A stretch of DNA of 47,491 nucleotides from Candidatus Obscuribacterales bacterium (lineage in GTDB: Bacteria; Cyanobacteriota; Vampirovibrionia; Obscuribacterales; Obscuribacteraceae). A program made the translations under genes and the position numbers. This document shows, in pieces, positions 6,519 through 15,016 of the stretch (the first letter of the stretch is position 1; every line of letters begins with the position of its first letter). The notes under the pieces are model-generated. The model was given only the letters and a program-made list of their open reading frames with translations, was not told where the DNA came from and made no database searches. The stretch is taken from contig JAIEQI010000085.1 of the NCBI GenBank assembly GCA_019747875.1, positions 1 to 47,491 of the forward strand, given 5' to 3'.

Positions 6519-8717
6519 TTAAGGGACGAATTCTGGCGGCGTTTCGACTTCGGAGCTCGCACCCGGATCGGGTGCGATTTTGTTTGCAGACACAGCGCCT
6601 AACGCGTCCTTATGTACCCAGCCAACTCGACCATCCGACAAGCGCACCTTGTATCGCTCGTTCTTCATCGAACCCAGCACAACCACGTGATCGCCAGGCT
6701 GGACAACGCCAATCTTTCTTCGGCTATCATCACGTACATTCATAGGTCGACGAATTACTGAGCTATTTCCAGAATCTGTCGAGGCACTTGAAGAAACAGC
6801 AGGCGGCTGGCTATTTCTTACAGCCTGCGCTTTAGCGTTCTGCTTAGGCTTGCTGTCCTGCTTTTCTGGAACGACAGCAGTTTTCTGAGCTTGAGATGTG
6901 TCTGCAGCTTTGCTGGATGTACTAACTAGTGGACCAAAAACATAACCCGTCTTTCCAGCATATCGAATCCGATACCAACCCTTTTCCTGCCCCAAGATTT
7001 GGATGACGGCACCATTAGGTATTTCTGTCATGGTCCGCTTGCCCAAACCAGGTCCGCTCCTCATCCTGACCGATGACGTAGCCCCGGAAATAGTGCCTGC
7101 ACTAGCAGCAGACTCGGCGGGCTTTGATTCCTTCTGCTGGTTCTTCTTGTTCTTCTCACTATTCTTTTCTGATTCTAAATTCTTCTTCACCGCCGGTGGT
7201 ATTACAGCGACATGTTTTGGAGCTGCCTTATTTTCATCATCATTTCCAAGCCAACTTGTGCCCGTACCTTTGTCCGCATTCTTTGCATGGTTATCGAGTT
7301 TTAGGTTCTTGCCAGCAGATGCTGGGCCTGGCATGGCAGCAATCAATGTAGCTGGCAATACTTTTGCAGGGGAAATACTCTTGCCGGCATCAACGCTTTT
7401 TGATGGCAAAACAATTGGCGTTGTCTGGGTATTCGTGGTTCCAGGGGATGAAACCGGCTTGCTCGCCGACGTGTTACTTGAGGGATCGGTCGTTGCAGAA
7501 ACACTTGTGGCTACGCTCGCGGGGGGAGATTCAATCACAGTTTTGGTATCTGTAAGTACTGGATCGGAAACTGCTTTTGTATCGCTTGTGGCGGCACCAT
7601 TTGCTAGATTTGGATTGACGCTTTCACTTACTTTATAGCCGGCGAGCTGCCAAAGTGCACCGGCAGGTTTCAAATCGAGATCAAATTTCTTGTTGGCAGC
7701 TTGCATTACAAATGATTGTACGCCTTTCTTGTCGGCGACCTTTTTCACATCAACCGAGGCAATTTGCGGAGATGAATGGTCCTTCAAAAGTTTTGTAGCA
7801 GACGGTCCTAAGTAGGCAGCGGATGCCGGCCAATACTCCGGATACTTCATATTGCGAGCTAATAGTAAAAGGTAAGATTGGGGATCCGCTGCAGCACTTA
7901 TTTCTGGCTGATATTTGGCATCTTTCCAACGTAAGATTAAGCGAAGTGTTTTATCAGAGCCAGGCGGCGGTGAGACGCTAAGCTTCTCAGCCTGGGCAAC
8001 TGAACTAGCCGACAATTCGATATTGATGTCACCAGAGTCCTTGGCAAACTTTGCAGTCCCCTCTCCCAAGAAAGCCGGCACCATGTTCTTGCTATCGTCC
8101 TCGATAGAATCAGGCAGCAAGGCATAAGTACGCACAATTGGACGGTGTGGAAGCTGTCCACCTGAATGTCCGAGCAAAACGATAACCGGCCCAGCCTGAT
8201 CGCTTACAGCACGCGCATCATCGAACACTTCAAATCCCGGCAAGCGAAATACTTTCGTGTCGTTAGTCCCCTTCATTACAACAAAATCCGATGCTTGCAA
8301 AATGGTGTCGATTTCGACAAGCTTGAGCCCCTTAGGTAGGTCGACAACGAGAACTTCGAAAGCTGTCGCTGGTAAAAGCGCTTTCAGTTTGTTTGACAAA
8401 ACAATAGGATTATCGCTTCCGTAGCGTTTGAGCATCTTCTCAACAGCACCATCAAAAGCTTCTTTGATAACTTTTGCATCCTCAGCGGACTTAGGCCCTG
8501 CCGCAACACGCTTAGCAGCAGCGCTCAATTGCTCTGCAGGATCAACCATTTTCGGCAGCTGCAGCGTGAAAAAAATGATTCCGACAAGAGTTACACCTGC
8601 GACGAGCAAGGTGATCTTCTTGCCTAGCGGCATGCTTTTGCGCTTGAACTTAGCTCCGCAAAATTTGCATTTTCTTGCCGCTACTGAATTTCGTTGTTCG
8701 CATTCAGGACAGCGCAT
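6519..8717 (-). CDS. Zinc-ribbon membrane protein with two C-terminal bacterial SH3 domains
   Basis: A 732-residue bitopic protein. It begins with a zinc ribbon (CPEC and CKFCG knuckles, residues 3-21), then a transmembrane helix (ITLLVAGVTLVGIIFFTLQL). An unrecognised globular region of about 300 residues follows, then a long Ser/Thr/Pro/Lys linker (about 370-560). Two SH3_3-type domains end the protein: VRMRSGPGLGKRTM...GWYRIRYAGKTGYV near 565-615, and MNVRDDSRRKIGVV...VGWVHKDALG near 670-715. Such SH3 domains usually bind peptidoglycan or cell-wall peptides outside the membrane, while the ribbon would stay in the cytoplasm, so the protein could link wall state to a cytoplasmic partner. It is monocistronic and divergent from the aldolase pair. 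The start lacks a strong ribosome site. Confidence 0.8.
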   Translation of the reverse strand: MRCPECEQRNSVAARKCKFCGAKFKRKSMPLGKKITLLVAGVTLVGIIFFTLQLPKMVDPAEQLSAAAKRVAAGPKSAEDAKVIKEAFDGAVEKMLKRYGSDNPIVLSNKLKALLPATAFEVLVVDLPKGLKLVEIDTILQASDFVVMKGTNDTKVFRLPGFEVFDDARAVSDQAGPVIVLLGHSGGQLPHRPIVRTYALLPDSIEDDSKNMVPAFLGEGTAKFAKDSGDINIELSASSVAQAEKLSVSPPPGSDKTLRLILRWKDAKYQPEISAAADPQSYLLLLARNMKYPEYWPASAAYLGPSATKLLKDHSSPQIASVDVKKVADKKGVQSFVMQAANKKFDLDLKPAGALWQLAGYKVSESVNPNLANGAATSDTKAVSDPVLTDTKTVIESPPASVATSVSATTDPSSNTSASKPVSSPGTTNTQTTPIVLPSKSVDAGKSISPAKVLPATLIAAMPGPASAGKNLKLDNHAKNADKGTGTSWLGNDDENKAAPKHVAVIPPAVKKNLESEKNSEKNKKNQQKESKPAESAASAGTISGATSSVRMRSGPGLGKRTMTEIPNGAVIQILGQEKGWYRIRYAGKTGYVFGPLVSTSSKAADTSQAQKTAVVPEKQDSKPKQNAKAQAVRNSQPPAVSSSASTDSGNSSVIRRPMNVRDDSRRKIGVVQPGDHVVVLGSMKNERYKVRLSDGRVGWVHKDALGAVSANKIAPDPGASSEVETPPEFVP

Positions 8718-9025
8718 AGCGCCAAAACACCCATGTCAATGGCATAGTTTTCATTGCGAATCCCAGGCCTTAAAGCTTCCAGACTTCATTATTACGTCAT
8801 TTTCGAATAAATGCTGGATTATCCAAGATTAACCATTAGTTCTAATATGAGGCTTGCGTAGACAAACCCCACCTGACATCCCCTAAAACCCTTTGACTGT
8901 TTGGCTTTTCGATTCATGGGCAAGATTCAGCCCCTTCGGGATGCCTGCCGTTAAAATTATCAGAATGAATCCGCCAGCTATGAGCTTGGATGGAAGGGGT
9001 ACTACCTGAGCAATAGGTAAAGGTC
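8718..9025. other. Divergent intergenic/promoter region
   Basis: About 308 bases separate two divergently transcribed genes and should hold both promoters. The 65-codon minus-strand frame at 8883-9080 overlaps the aldolase start and does not look like a gene. No clear riboswitch or operator is visible. Confidence 0.5.
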
Positions 9026-9706
9026 TTGTCTTCCGCGTCAGAGCATAGAAAAGATTTGATAGAAGTATGCCGCCTTGCATATCAGCGCGGCTACCTTTGC
9101 GGTACCGAAGGCAACCTTAGTATCCGCATAAGCGAAAGAACAATCCTTTCAACAGCAAGCGCAACTTGTAAAGGACGAATTGAAGATGCTGACCTCTTGA
9201 TCTGTGATCAAGAAGGCAACCTGATCCCCTCCTCGTCTCAGCGAAACGGAGCAAGGCTCTCAACAGAATTGAAGATGCACCTGAGGGCTTACAGCGAACG
9301 CCCTGACATTTTTGCAATCGTACATGCACATCCGGTGACTGCAGTCGGATTTACAGTTGCTGGCAAGAGCTTAGAGCAAGCGGTATTGCCGGAGGTTGTT
9401 TGTACAATGGGGTCAATACCAACGGCACCATATGCAACACCAAGCACAGACGAAGTTCCTGATAGTATTGGCGAGCTAGCCCGTACCCATGACGCAATAT
9501 TATTGGACCACCACGGCGCAATTACGTTTGGAGCCGATATTTGGAGCGCCTTTTATAAAATGGAAACATTAGAGCATTTTGCGAAAACAATAATGGTTGC
9601 TGAACTATTGGGTGGAACGCAGGCGTTACCCAAACAGAGAGTCGAACAGCTATTAAGCATTCGATCAGTATACGGACTTACACGACCAGTGATCGTAAAG
9701 GAGTAG
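9026..9706 (+). CDS. Class II aldolase, L-fuculose-1-phosphate aldolase-like
   Basis: A 226-residue zinc enzyme of the class II aldolase/adducin family. Family members cleave sugar-1-phosphates to dihydroxyacetone phosphate and an aldehyde, or act as related dehydratases. The four zinc ligands of E. coli FucA (E73, H92, H94, H155) are reproduced with identical spacing as E81, H100, H102 and H163 (in STELKMH, VHAHP and LDHHG). The phosphate-binding GNLS segment is present. The start is a TTG at 9026, because an in-frame TAG lies just upstream and no ATG is available. It is followed after five bases by a histidine phosphatase, suggesting a short phosphosugar or methylthioribose-like salvage route. 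The exact substrate is not readable; MtnB- or AraD-type relatives remain possible. Confidence 0.85.
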   Translation: MSSASEHRKDLIEVCRLAYQRGYLCGTEGNLSIRISERTILSTASATCKGRIEDADLLICDQEGNLIPSSSQRNGARLSTELKMHLRAYSERPDIFAIVHAHPVTAVGFTVAGKSLEQAVLPEVVCTMGSIPTAPYATPSTDEVPDSIGELARTHDAILLDHHGAITFGADIWSAFYKMETLEHFAKTIMVAELLGGTQALPKQRVEQLLSIRSVYGLTRPVIVKE

Positions 9707-9711
9707 TAAAC

Positions 9712-10338
9712 TTGGGCGAATCACTGCATCCGGAAGAACAGATTACAAGCGTCATTTTTTTGCGTCACGGGCACACAAAAGAGACAGAGGCTGGGAAACT
9801 GTACAACGACCCGAGTTCGATGCTAACCGAACGCGGCGTAGAACAAGCACAACGTGCCGCCAGGTGGTTAAAACAGGAAGAAGTCAATTTGCTGCTCTGT
9901 AGTCCCGCTCAGCGAGTCTTAGCTACCGCTCAGATGCTATCCCAAGAACTACAACTAACACCGCATACAGTACCAGATCTAAACGAACAATTCGTTGGAG
10001 ATTGGGAAGGTCGGACATATCTGGAAATAAAGAAAAATGAGCCAGAGGTGTACCGCGCATGGAGCTCAGATCCCATACGGAATAGACCTCCAAATGGTGA
10101 GTCGATTAATGATGTATTTGACCGTGTCAAAATCGATTTACAAAAGATAATTGCGGAGCATGCAGGGAGGAAAATAATATTAGTTACTCATGCAGGAGTA
10201 ATTCGCTCGGCCGTAGTTGAAGCTCTCGGCATGCCATTGGACAACTTTTGGCGTCTATCTATCCCTACAGGCTCTATTAGCCGCGTTGATTTCAGTAATA
10301 ACTTTGCAACGCTGCACTACTTGGCGCATCGTCCATAA
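9712..10338 (+). CDS. Histidine phosphatase (phosphoglycerate-mutase-like) superfamily protein
   Basis: A 208-residue cytoplasmic phosphatase. The phosphohistidine motif FLRHGHT gives catalytic H19, the acid/base segment is GDWEGRTY near 95, and the second histidine is H160 in LVTHAGVIRS. Size and motifs fit the CobC/broad-specificity branch rather than glycolytic mutase. It starts at TTG with GGAG eight bases upstream, which overlaps the end of the aldolase gene, so translation is likely coupled. It probably removes a phosphate from a product or precursor of the aldolase step, but adenosylcobalamin (alpha-ribazole) phosphatase activity cannot be excluded since no cobalamin genes are nearby to decide. 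Confidence 0.85.
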   Translation: MGESLHPEEQITSVIFLRHGHTKETEAGKLYNDPSSMLTERGVEQAQRAARWLKQEEVNLLLCSPAQRVLATAQMLSQELQLTPHTVPDLNEQFVGDWEGRTYLEIKKNEPEVYRAWSSDPIRNRPPNGESINDVFDRVKIDLQKIIAEHAGRKIILVTHAGVIRSAVVEALGMPLDNFWRLSIPTGSISRVDFSNNFATLHYLAHRP

Positions 10339-10343
10339 ATAAG

Positions 10344-10802
10344 TTAAAGCTCTCGCGGACTCGGATCTTGCTTTTGGCGTTCTCGCATCAAACTCACTAA
10401 TTTTTCATTCTGCTCTTGGGACAGAACCGAACGAATCTTCAGCATCAATTTTATACGCTCCGTGTTCAACGTGGCTTGGAGCTCATTGATATCGTTCTGT
10501 AGGGAAAGGGCCTTGACTTCATCTATTGCTGGCTGAAATGACATCTCCCGCAGTTGCTTCGAAAGATTCTTGAGGCGCTCAACCCTTACTTTTGCCACCT
10601 GCTCAAATTCCTGAGCAATCTGCCTGATTTTGGATTCCTGTTCCTCGCTGGCCCCTGCTTCACGGTAAATGAGAACCGGATCCTTTCTTACATCAGTCTT
10701 CTTGTCAGCACTCACCAGATCAGGCTGTGCGCTTACAGCTACCGCACAGTGAAACGCTATTACCGAACAAACTATCGCTCCGCGAAGAACAAAATTCATC
10801 AC
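10344..10802 (-). CDS. Small periplasmic helical protein, Spy/ZraP-like
   Basis: A 152-residue secreted protein with a signal peptide (VLRGAIVCSVIAFHCAVAVSA). The mature part is almost entirely charged amphipathic helix: EEQESKIRQIAQEFEQVAK, then RIKLMLKIRSVLSQEQNEKLVSLMRERQ. The ending VLSQEQNEKLVSLMRE resembles the LTxxQ pattern of Spy/CpxP/ZraP periplasmic chaperones and metal-stress proteins. Its role would be envelope stress protection or metal sensing, inferred from the fold only. It is convergent with the phosphatase, with only five bases between the stops. Confidence 0.65.
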   Translation of the reverse strand: MMNFVLRGAIVCSVIAFHCAVAVSAQPDLVSADKKTDVRKDPVLIYREAGASEEQESKIRQIAQEFEQVAKVRVERLKNLSKQLREMSFQPAIDEVKALSLQNDINELQATLNTERIKLMLKIRSVLSQEQNEKLVSLMRERQKQDPSPREL

Positions 10803-10948
10803 TATATGGGAACCCCAGAACTACAGTTGAATCATAGCTGATGGACTTTGTTTTCCGCAAATTGGCATCCCCTTACCAAATGTGAGGATAGGGACCACGG
10901 TAAACTTTACATGCGGTTTAAATTCTAGCGTTTTTTCCGCCCTCGCCA

Positions 10949-11230
10949 CCCTATAGAATTTCCACAGAAATTATTCTGTCTAAGGACTCCACCCCGGTAA
11001 AATTTCCGCAGTTTTTCTTCGCCAGTGCCGCCCGCAAAATTTCCACAGAAATTATTCTGCCTGAGGATTCCACCGCGGTAAAATTTCCGCAGTTTTTCTT
11101 CGCCAGTGCCGCCCGCAAAATTTCCACAGAAATTATTCTGCCTGAGGATTCCACCGCGGTAAAATTTCCGCAGTTTTTCTTCGCCAGTGCCGCCCGCAAA
11201 ATTTCCGCAGAAATTATTCTGCCTTACCGG
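10949..11230. repeat. 81-bp tandem repeat array (about 3.5 copies)
   Basis: Units begin at 10949, 11030, 11111 and 11192, exactly 81 bases apart. Copies two and three are essentially identical, the first is diverged, and the last is truncated near 11230. Each unit carries the dyad AATTTCCRCAGAAATT and a half-related AATTTCCGCAGTTTTT. The surrounding 10803-11428 (about 625 bases) holds no convincing gene. A minus-strand frame stays open through the repeats because 81 is a multiple of three, but its predicted peptide is mere repetition without a protein-like start region. Confidence 0.85.
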
Positions 11231-11285
11231 AAATTGCCGTGATCGTTTTACTTCCAAAAGTTCTTCAAAAATTCCGCAGAAATTT
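10957..11285. promoter_or_regulatory. Iterated dyad sites, candidate operators
   Basis: The 16-base inverted repeat AATTTCCRCAGAAATT (arms AATTTC/GAAATT) occurs at 10957, 11038, 11119 and 11200. A one-base-shorter variant lies near 11269-11285, outside the 81-bp array. The array ends about 150 bases before the AbiEi-like gene. Known AbiEi antitoxins repress their own promoter by binding inverted repeats, so these may be binding sites; this is inference. Confidence 0.35.
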
Positions 11286-11428
11286 TTCTCTCTTGCCGAG
11301 GCGCATAGAGAGGGACTTCCCAAGTGGTTAAATATCCCAACTCCACTCAGAATTTTTGAACTTTTTCCTCCATCAAAACGTTTAAAGGAAAGAGACATTT
11401 GTTGGTCCTTCAACGAGGAGGTTTGCCT

Positions 11429-12136
11429 ATGCCTACTATCGGTATAGTAAAAAGCCGCATCCTGACTTTCTTTGAAGAGTTAGGAGCAGGTATCCCCATC
11501 TCTGTTCGAATGTTATTTTGTTTTGGAAAAGAATCCCAAGTCTACAAAATAGCTAGCGAGTTAGCAAAGAGAGATCGACTCGCTCGTGTGGTCTGGGGCG
11601 TTTACATGCTCCCCAACGAGGATGGTTCGATGCCATCGGCAGAGGCAATCGCTTTAGCAAAAGCACAAGGCTTCGGAAAAGCTATATTTGATCTAGATGA
11701 GGACTTAAAGCACAATATGCGGAATCTTAAACTGATGTGCGGAAATCCCGTTGCTCTGTTCGCAACCAGTGGAGCCAGTAGTTCTTTCAAATATAAAAAC
11801 GGAACTATTGTTTTCTACAAAGTGGCTAATCGCAAAATTGAGCTTCTAAAAGAGCGGATTGGTATGGCTTTCGCTACGTTCTGGAAACTATTCACTCGTA
11901 GAAAAGGTGAAATGGATCATCGGTTTGAGAAATCACAGATTTCTGAAATAGACAAGAAAAGCACTCCACACTTATTAGAATTGATGCCCATGTGGCTCAA
12001 GACCGACTTGCGCGAGTTGTACGAGGAATTCCCATGGGAACTTGGTATTAATGACGCTCTCTTCAACGCAAGAAACAAAAAGATGCATAAACACTCCAGC
12101 CCAAGGACTTCTGATTACCTTCGGCTCACGTCTTGA
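11429..12136 (+). CDS. AbiEi-like (DUF6088-type) winged-helix regulator, orphan
   Basis: A 235-residue cytoplasmic protein. The N-terminal 75 residues resemble the winged-helix of AbiEi antitoxins and DUF6088 proteins: VKSRILTFFEELGAGIPISV, a recognition-helix region with VYKIASELAKRDRLARV, and the wing WGVYMLPNEDG. The middle SAEAIALAKAQGFGKAI also fits that family, whose members repress transcription and neutralise a nucleotidyltransferase toxin (AbiEii). The ATG at 11429 is chosen over the upstream TTG (11399) because GAGGAGG stands eight bases before it. No AbiEii-like gene follows: the next genes are on the other strand, and its last 22 bases overlap the end of the small membrane-protein gene. 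It may therefore regulate something else, perhaps through the upstream repeats. Confidence 0.72.
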   Translation: MPTIGIVKSRILTFFEELGAGIPISVRMLFCFGKESQVYKIASELAKRDRLARVVWGVYMLPNEDGSMPSAEAIALAKAQGFGKAIFDLDEDLKHNMRNLKLMCGNPVALFATSGASSSFKYKNGTIVFYKVANRKIELLKERIGMAFATFWKLFTRRKGEMDHRFEKSQISEIDKKSTPHLLELMPMWLKTDLRELYEEFPWELGINDALFNARNKKMHKHSSPRTSDYLRLTS

Positions 12137-12390
12137 ATTGTCGTGCGAAACCACATGATCGTAAGCACCATCACCATCAAGCAAAATGACTTCATAAGGA
12201 GATCGCTTGCGTGATGGGGATAACTGTGGCTTGCAATTTGAAATGAAGAGATCAGCATTAGCAGCTGACACAAAAGTGAGAACAGCTTTGCATATTTTTC
12301 GCCTGCCATAATTTTTGCAGGCTGTGTAAAGCTGGAACTCTGGTGGGCTTCTGAATGGCTCAATTTTCGCTGGACATCAATGCTACTCAT
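12115..12390 (-). CDS. Small two-helix membrane protein downstream of the CHAT protease
   Basis: A 91-residue protein of no recognised family. A hydrophilic N-terminus of about 30 residues is followed by two hydrophobic helices (YAKLFSLLCQLLMLISSF and SFCLMVMVLTIMWF) joined by a His/Ser-rich loop, then a short basic tail. The start follows the CHAT stop by ten bases, with GAGG eight bases before the ATG, so it is almost certainly co-transcribed and coupled. The end overlaps the convergent AbiEi-like gene by 22 bases. In other systems CHAT proteases are paired with membrane-acting proteins they cleave, such as gasdermins; this protein is far shorter, so that role is only a hypothesis. Confidence 0.6.
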   Translation of the reverse strand: MSSIDVQRKLSHSEAHQSSSFTQPAKIMAGEKYAKLFSLLCQLLMLISSFQIASHSYPHHASDLLMKSFCLMVMVLTIMWFRTTIQDVSRR

Positions 12391-12400
12391 AGTCCAAGCC

Positions 12401-15016
12401 TCAGTCTATGCCGAGGTGAATGAATGGAGCCCAAGCATGGATAGGTTGAGACTCTCGCAATGCTTTCAACTGCGCTTCTCTCAGAGAGCCTGCGATGCTG
12501 CTCTTTCCAGCTTGCCAGATCTGATGAAAATCTTGCATAAGTTGAGCGGTTGATCGATCCGCAACTTCCCACAAGCTTGAAATGAGATTCGGCATTCCGG
12601 CGTAGAATAGAGCACGCGCTAAGCCAACAATTTCGCCACCACTGGTAATGACATTTACCCCTGTCTGGCATGCTGATAGAACCAGTAGTTTTCCCTTCTC
12701 CGTTCGAAATGAAGAATCCTGTAAGATTCTTGCGGCAGTAAGTACGCTGCCATCTGCAAGGACCAATCCGGAGGCAAGGGGCTCCTCGGGATTGAATACA
12801 GCGTGACCAGCAAAATGAATCACGGAAAAATCGCGAAACTGTTCGAGCAATCCATCTTTAACTTCGTCATTGGTCAAGAACTTCGCTTGGGTGCCCATGC
12901 TTGAAGCAAGACTATAGACAGTCTTTCCTTCTTCCAAGGTATAGCCTAGATCTTCTAAACCAGCCGATGATCTCAACCTTGCACTGAACTGGATGCCTTC
13001 GTTCCTGGTAGCAGAATAATCACTGATGGCCGACACAAGATACCGATCACTTTCAGCGCTCAGCACTCCAGAACGCTTATCTCCAAGCAACTTAATTAGA
13101 CTGGCAGACGGTAGTACACTCAAGGCATATTTCTCGATCAAATATGTTTGGCCGTCATTTAGAGCTGCAAACGGCAACTTGTGCAACATTCCGTGAGGCA
13201 CCAAAATGAGGTGCTCAATATTTTCCGGTAAGGTCGCAATTACATCGGACAAAAGCTTATCGTATAAGCGTTTGCATAAACTTACCGGAACATCCCAACC
13301 TTCGGTAGCTGACATTTCAAGGAAATCGTAAAGGTCTGATTCCAATTCGCCGAGTTCAGAAAATGGCAGAATGCTCGTAAGCGGTTGAGCAACCCCCTTC
13401 CACACTGCAGCGCTAAGAAAATACTCCTCCGCCCAGAAGAATTCTATGATCGCGTCATTGTCTTTAAGCAATGGTCGCTCTGTACTCCAAAGCTCAGCCA
13501 AACCGCTGAAGCTTAGGGTATCAACTGACACCATGCTGGCATATGAGGGATGGCGTCGGCGCAATTGATCGACCACATCGTGCCACTCTTGATAGAGCTT
13601 AGGCACATCCTCCTGGGTGGCAACGGCACTTCTGTGTCCTAAATCGCCATCGGTCTGCCCAAACATGCGTTCTAAAGCAGCTATTTGACCGCGCAACTCC
13701 AGTTCTCGTTCGATCAATCGGGAAATTGATTTGTCATCCACATTCTGCAGATCAGCAATATCTATCGGCGAATTCGCTAGCAAATCGAGCATGGCACGAG
13801 ACTTGGCACGCCCGACGAACTCCAGAGCCTCAATACGCTTACCCGACTTAATGCAAAGTGAGATCGCATCCCGGTATATGTGTTGCCCGGCAGCCACAAA
13901 CGACGTTTTCTTGATATCAGATTGTATGCGGGCACGTTGTTCCTCGAACAAGGAAGCTGCAGCTGACAGCTCCTCCAAAGCATCATCAGTTCGGCCTAGC
14001 TCCATCAATGCCTTTCCTTGATTAGCGCGATAGACCCTCTCACCAAGGCGATCGCAGATTTTCATTGATTCAGCCAGCGCCATTTTGTAGTGCTCCAGCG
14101 CTTTCTCGTGCTCACCCTCTTGAGATAGACAATCTCCAATACTATCCAGGTGGGCGGCAGCGCTACGACTGTCACCTTCCTGGCGTGCTATATCCAAAGC
14201 TTGAGAGCAAAACGATGTAGCCTCTTCAATGCGCCCTAGCCTTAAATAGACATTTCCAAGGTTGCCCAACCAGCAGGACTCAGCACGGCGGTCCTTGGTT
14301 CGGCGCGATAGTTCCAATGCTTCCTCCAGGCACTTAAGAGCCTGCTCTGTTTGCCCCTCTTCCAAATGGGCCAATCCTTCACTGGCTAAGCAGCGAGATT
14401 GCGCCTTAAGATCATCTCGGCTGATTGCAAGCTCGAGCGCTTGCTTGAAGCGAGGTAAGGCACCTCGCAAGTCACCCATTTCAGCCAAGGTCTGGGCTAA
14501 ATTGCCTAACCAGGCAAGCGAGTTGTCACCTTCCGGCAGCAGTTCGTACGCCTGCCTAAAGCATTCCGCAGCTTGCTCAAGCCATCCCCGATTGCGATAG
14601 ATTTCTCCAAGCTTGGCAAGGCTGACCTCGGCTGTTGCCGAATCATTAGCCTCTAGCGATGAATCCAATGCACGCCATAAAGCTGAAATGGCAGCGCTCT
14701 CGTCGCCTTCTGCCTCATCCAACTCAGCAATGAAATAGCAAACGTGACCAATCACACGAGAATCGCCTTCGTTCTCGGCCAAAGCAAGAGACTCGTTTAA
14801 CAGCTCCCTAGCCCGTTTAGCTTCCCCACATTCCTTGTGAGCTGATGCCAAATAGCTTTTGAATACAGCCTCGGCAATTTTATCTCCGAGAGAAACAGCC
14901 ACAGCGGCCGCTTCACTATACTTTTCCCGCGCCAACGCAAAGTCTTCATCCGCAAGAGCCTGCCAGCCTTCATCCGAGGCCTTGTTCATCTGTTCCCTGC
15001 TATCTGTCGAGGTCAC
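12401..15016 (-). CDS. TPR-CHAT caspase-like protease
   Basis: An 871-residue protein. Residues about 15-380 are tandem TPR motifs (for example GWLEQAAECFRQAYELLPEG and RIEEATSFCSQALDIARQEG), a peptide-binding or sensing superhelix. A helical linker follows. From about residue 590 comes a CHAT (clan CD, caspase-like) domain with the histidine in VIHFAGHA (H738) and the cysteine in VLSACQTG (C783). The GEIVGLARALFYAGMPNLI segment and final HAWAPFIHLG are also typical of CHAT. It starts at GTG with AGGAG nine bases upstream. The catalytic pair is intact, so protease activity is expected, perhaps triggered through the TPRs. A small two-helix membrane protein follows after ten bases. CHAT proteins of this layout occur both in defence-type systems and in uncharacterised cyanobacterial settings. 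Confidence 0.93.
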   Translation of the reverse strand: MTSTDSREQMNKASDEGWQALADEDFALAREKYSEAAAVAVSLGDKIAEAVFKSYLASAHKECGEAKRARELLNESLALAENEGDSRVIGHVCYFIAELDEAEGDESAAISALWRALDSSLEANDSATAEVSLAKLGEIYRNRGWLEQAAECFRQAYELLPEGDNSLAWLGNLAQTLAEMGDLRGALPRFKQALELAISRDDLKAQSRCLASEGLAHLEEGQTEQALKCLEEALELSRRTKDRRAESCWLGNLGNVYLRLGRIEEATSFCSQALDIARQEGDSRSAAAHLDSIGDCLSQEGEHEKALEHYKMALAESMKICDRLGERVYRANQGKALMELGRTDDALEELSAAASLFEEQRARIQSDIKKTSFVAAGQHIYRDAISLCIKSGKRIEALEFVGRAKSRAMLDLLANSPIDIADLQNVDDKSISRLIERELELRGQIAALERMFGQTDGDLGHRSAVATQEDVPKLYQEWHDVVDQLRRRHPSYASMVSVDTLSFSGLAELWSTERPLLKDNDAIIEFFWAEEYFLSAAVWKGVAQPLTSILPFSELGELESDLYDFLEMSATEGWDVPVSLCKRLYDKLLSDVIATLPENIEHLILVPHGMLHKLPFAALNDGQTYLIEKYALSVLPSASLIKLLGDKRSGVLSAESDRYLVSAISDYSATRNEGIQFSARLRSSAGLEDLGYTLEEGKTVYSLASSMGTQAKFLTNDEVKDGLLEQFRDFSVIHFAGHAVFNPEEPLASGLVLADGSVLTAARILQDSSFRTEKGKLLVLSACQTGVNVITSGGEIVGLARALFYAGMPNLISSLWEVADRSTAQLMQDFHQIWQAGKSSIAGSLREAQLKALRESQPIHAWAPFIHLGID

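Noticed and set aside
8883..9080. 65-codon minus-strand frame with a hydrophobic middle
   Set aside because: It overlaps the aldolase start and its own start lacks a ribosome site; the region is better explained as a divergent promoter.
11030..11230. CRISPR array
   Set aside because: The 81-bp units are contiguous without unique spacers, so this is a tandem repeat.
10925..11413. 162-codon minus-strand frame through the 81-bp repeats
   Set aside because: It stays open only because the unit is a multiple of three. Its non-repetitive start region overlaps the promoter and ribosome site of the AbiEi-like gene and has no protein-like character.
12115..12390. Bacterial gasdermin as the CHAT target
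   Set aside because: At 91 residues with two plain hydrophobic helices it is far too short and lacks the gasdermin beta-sheet layout; kept only as an unknown membrane protein.
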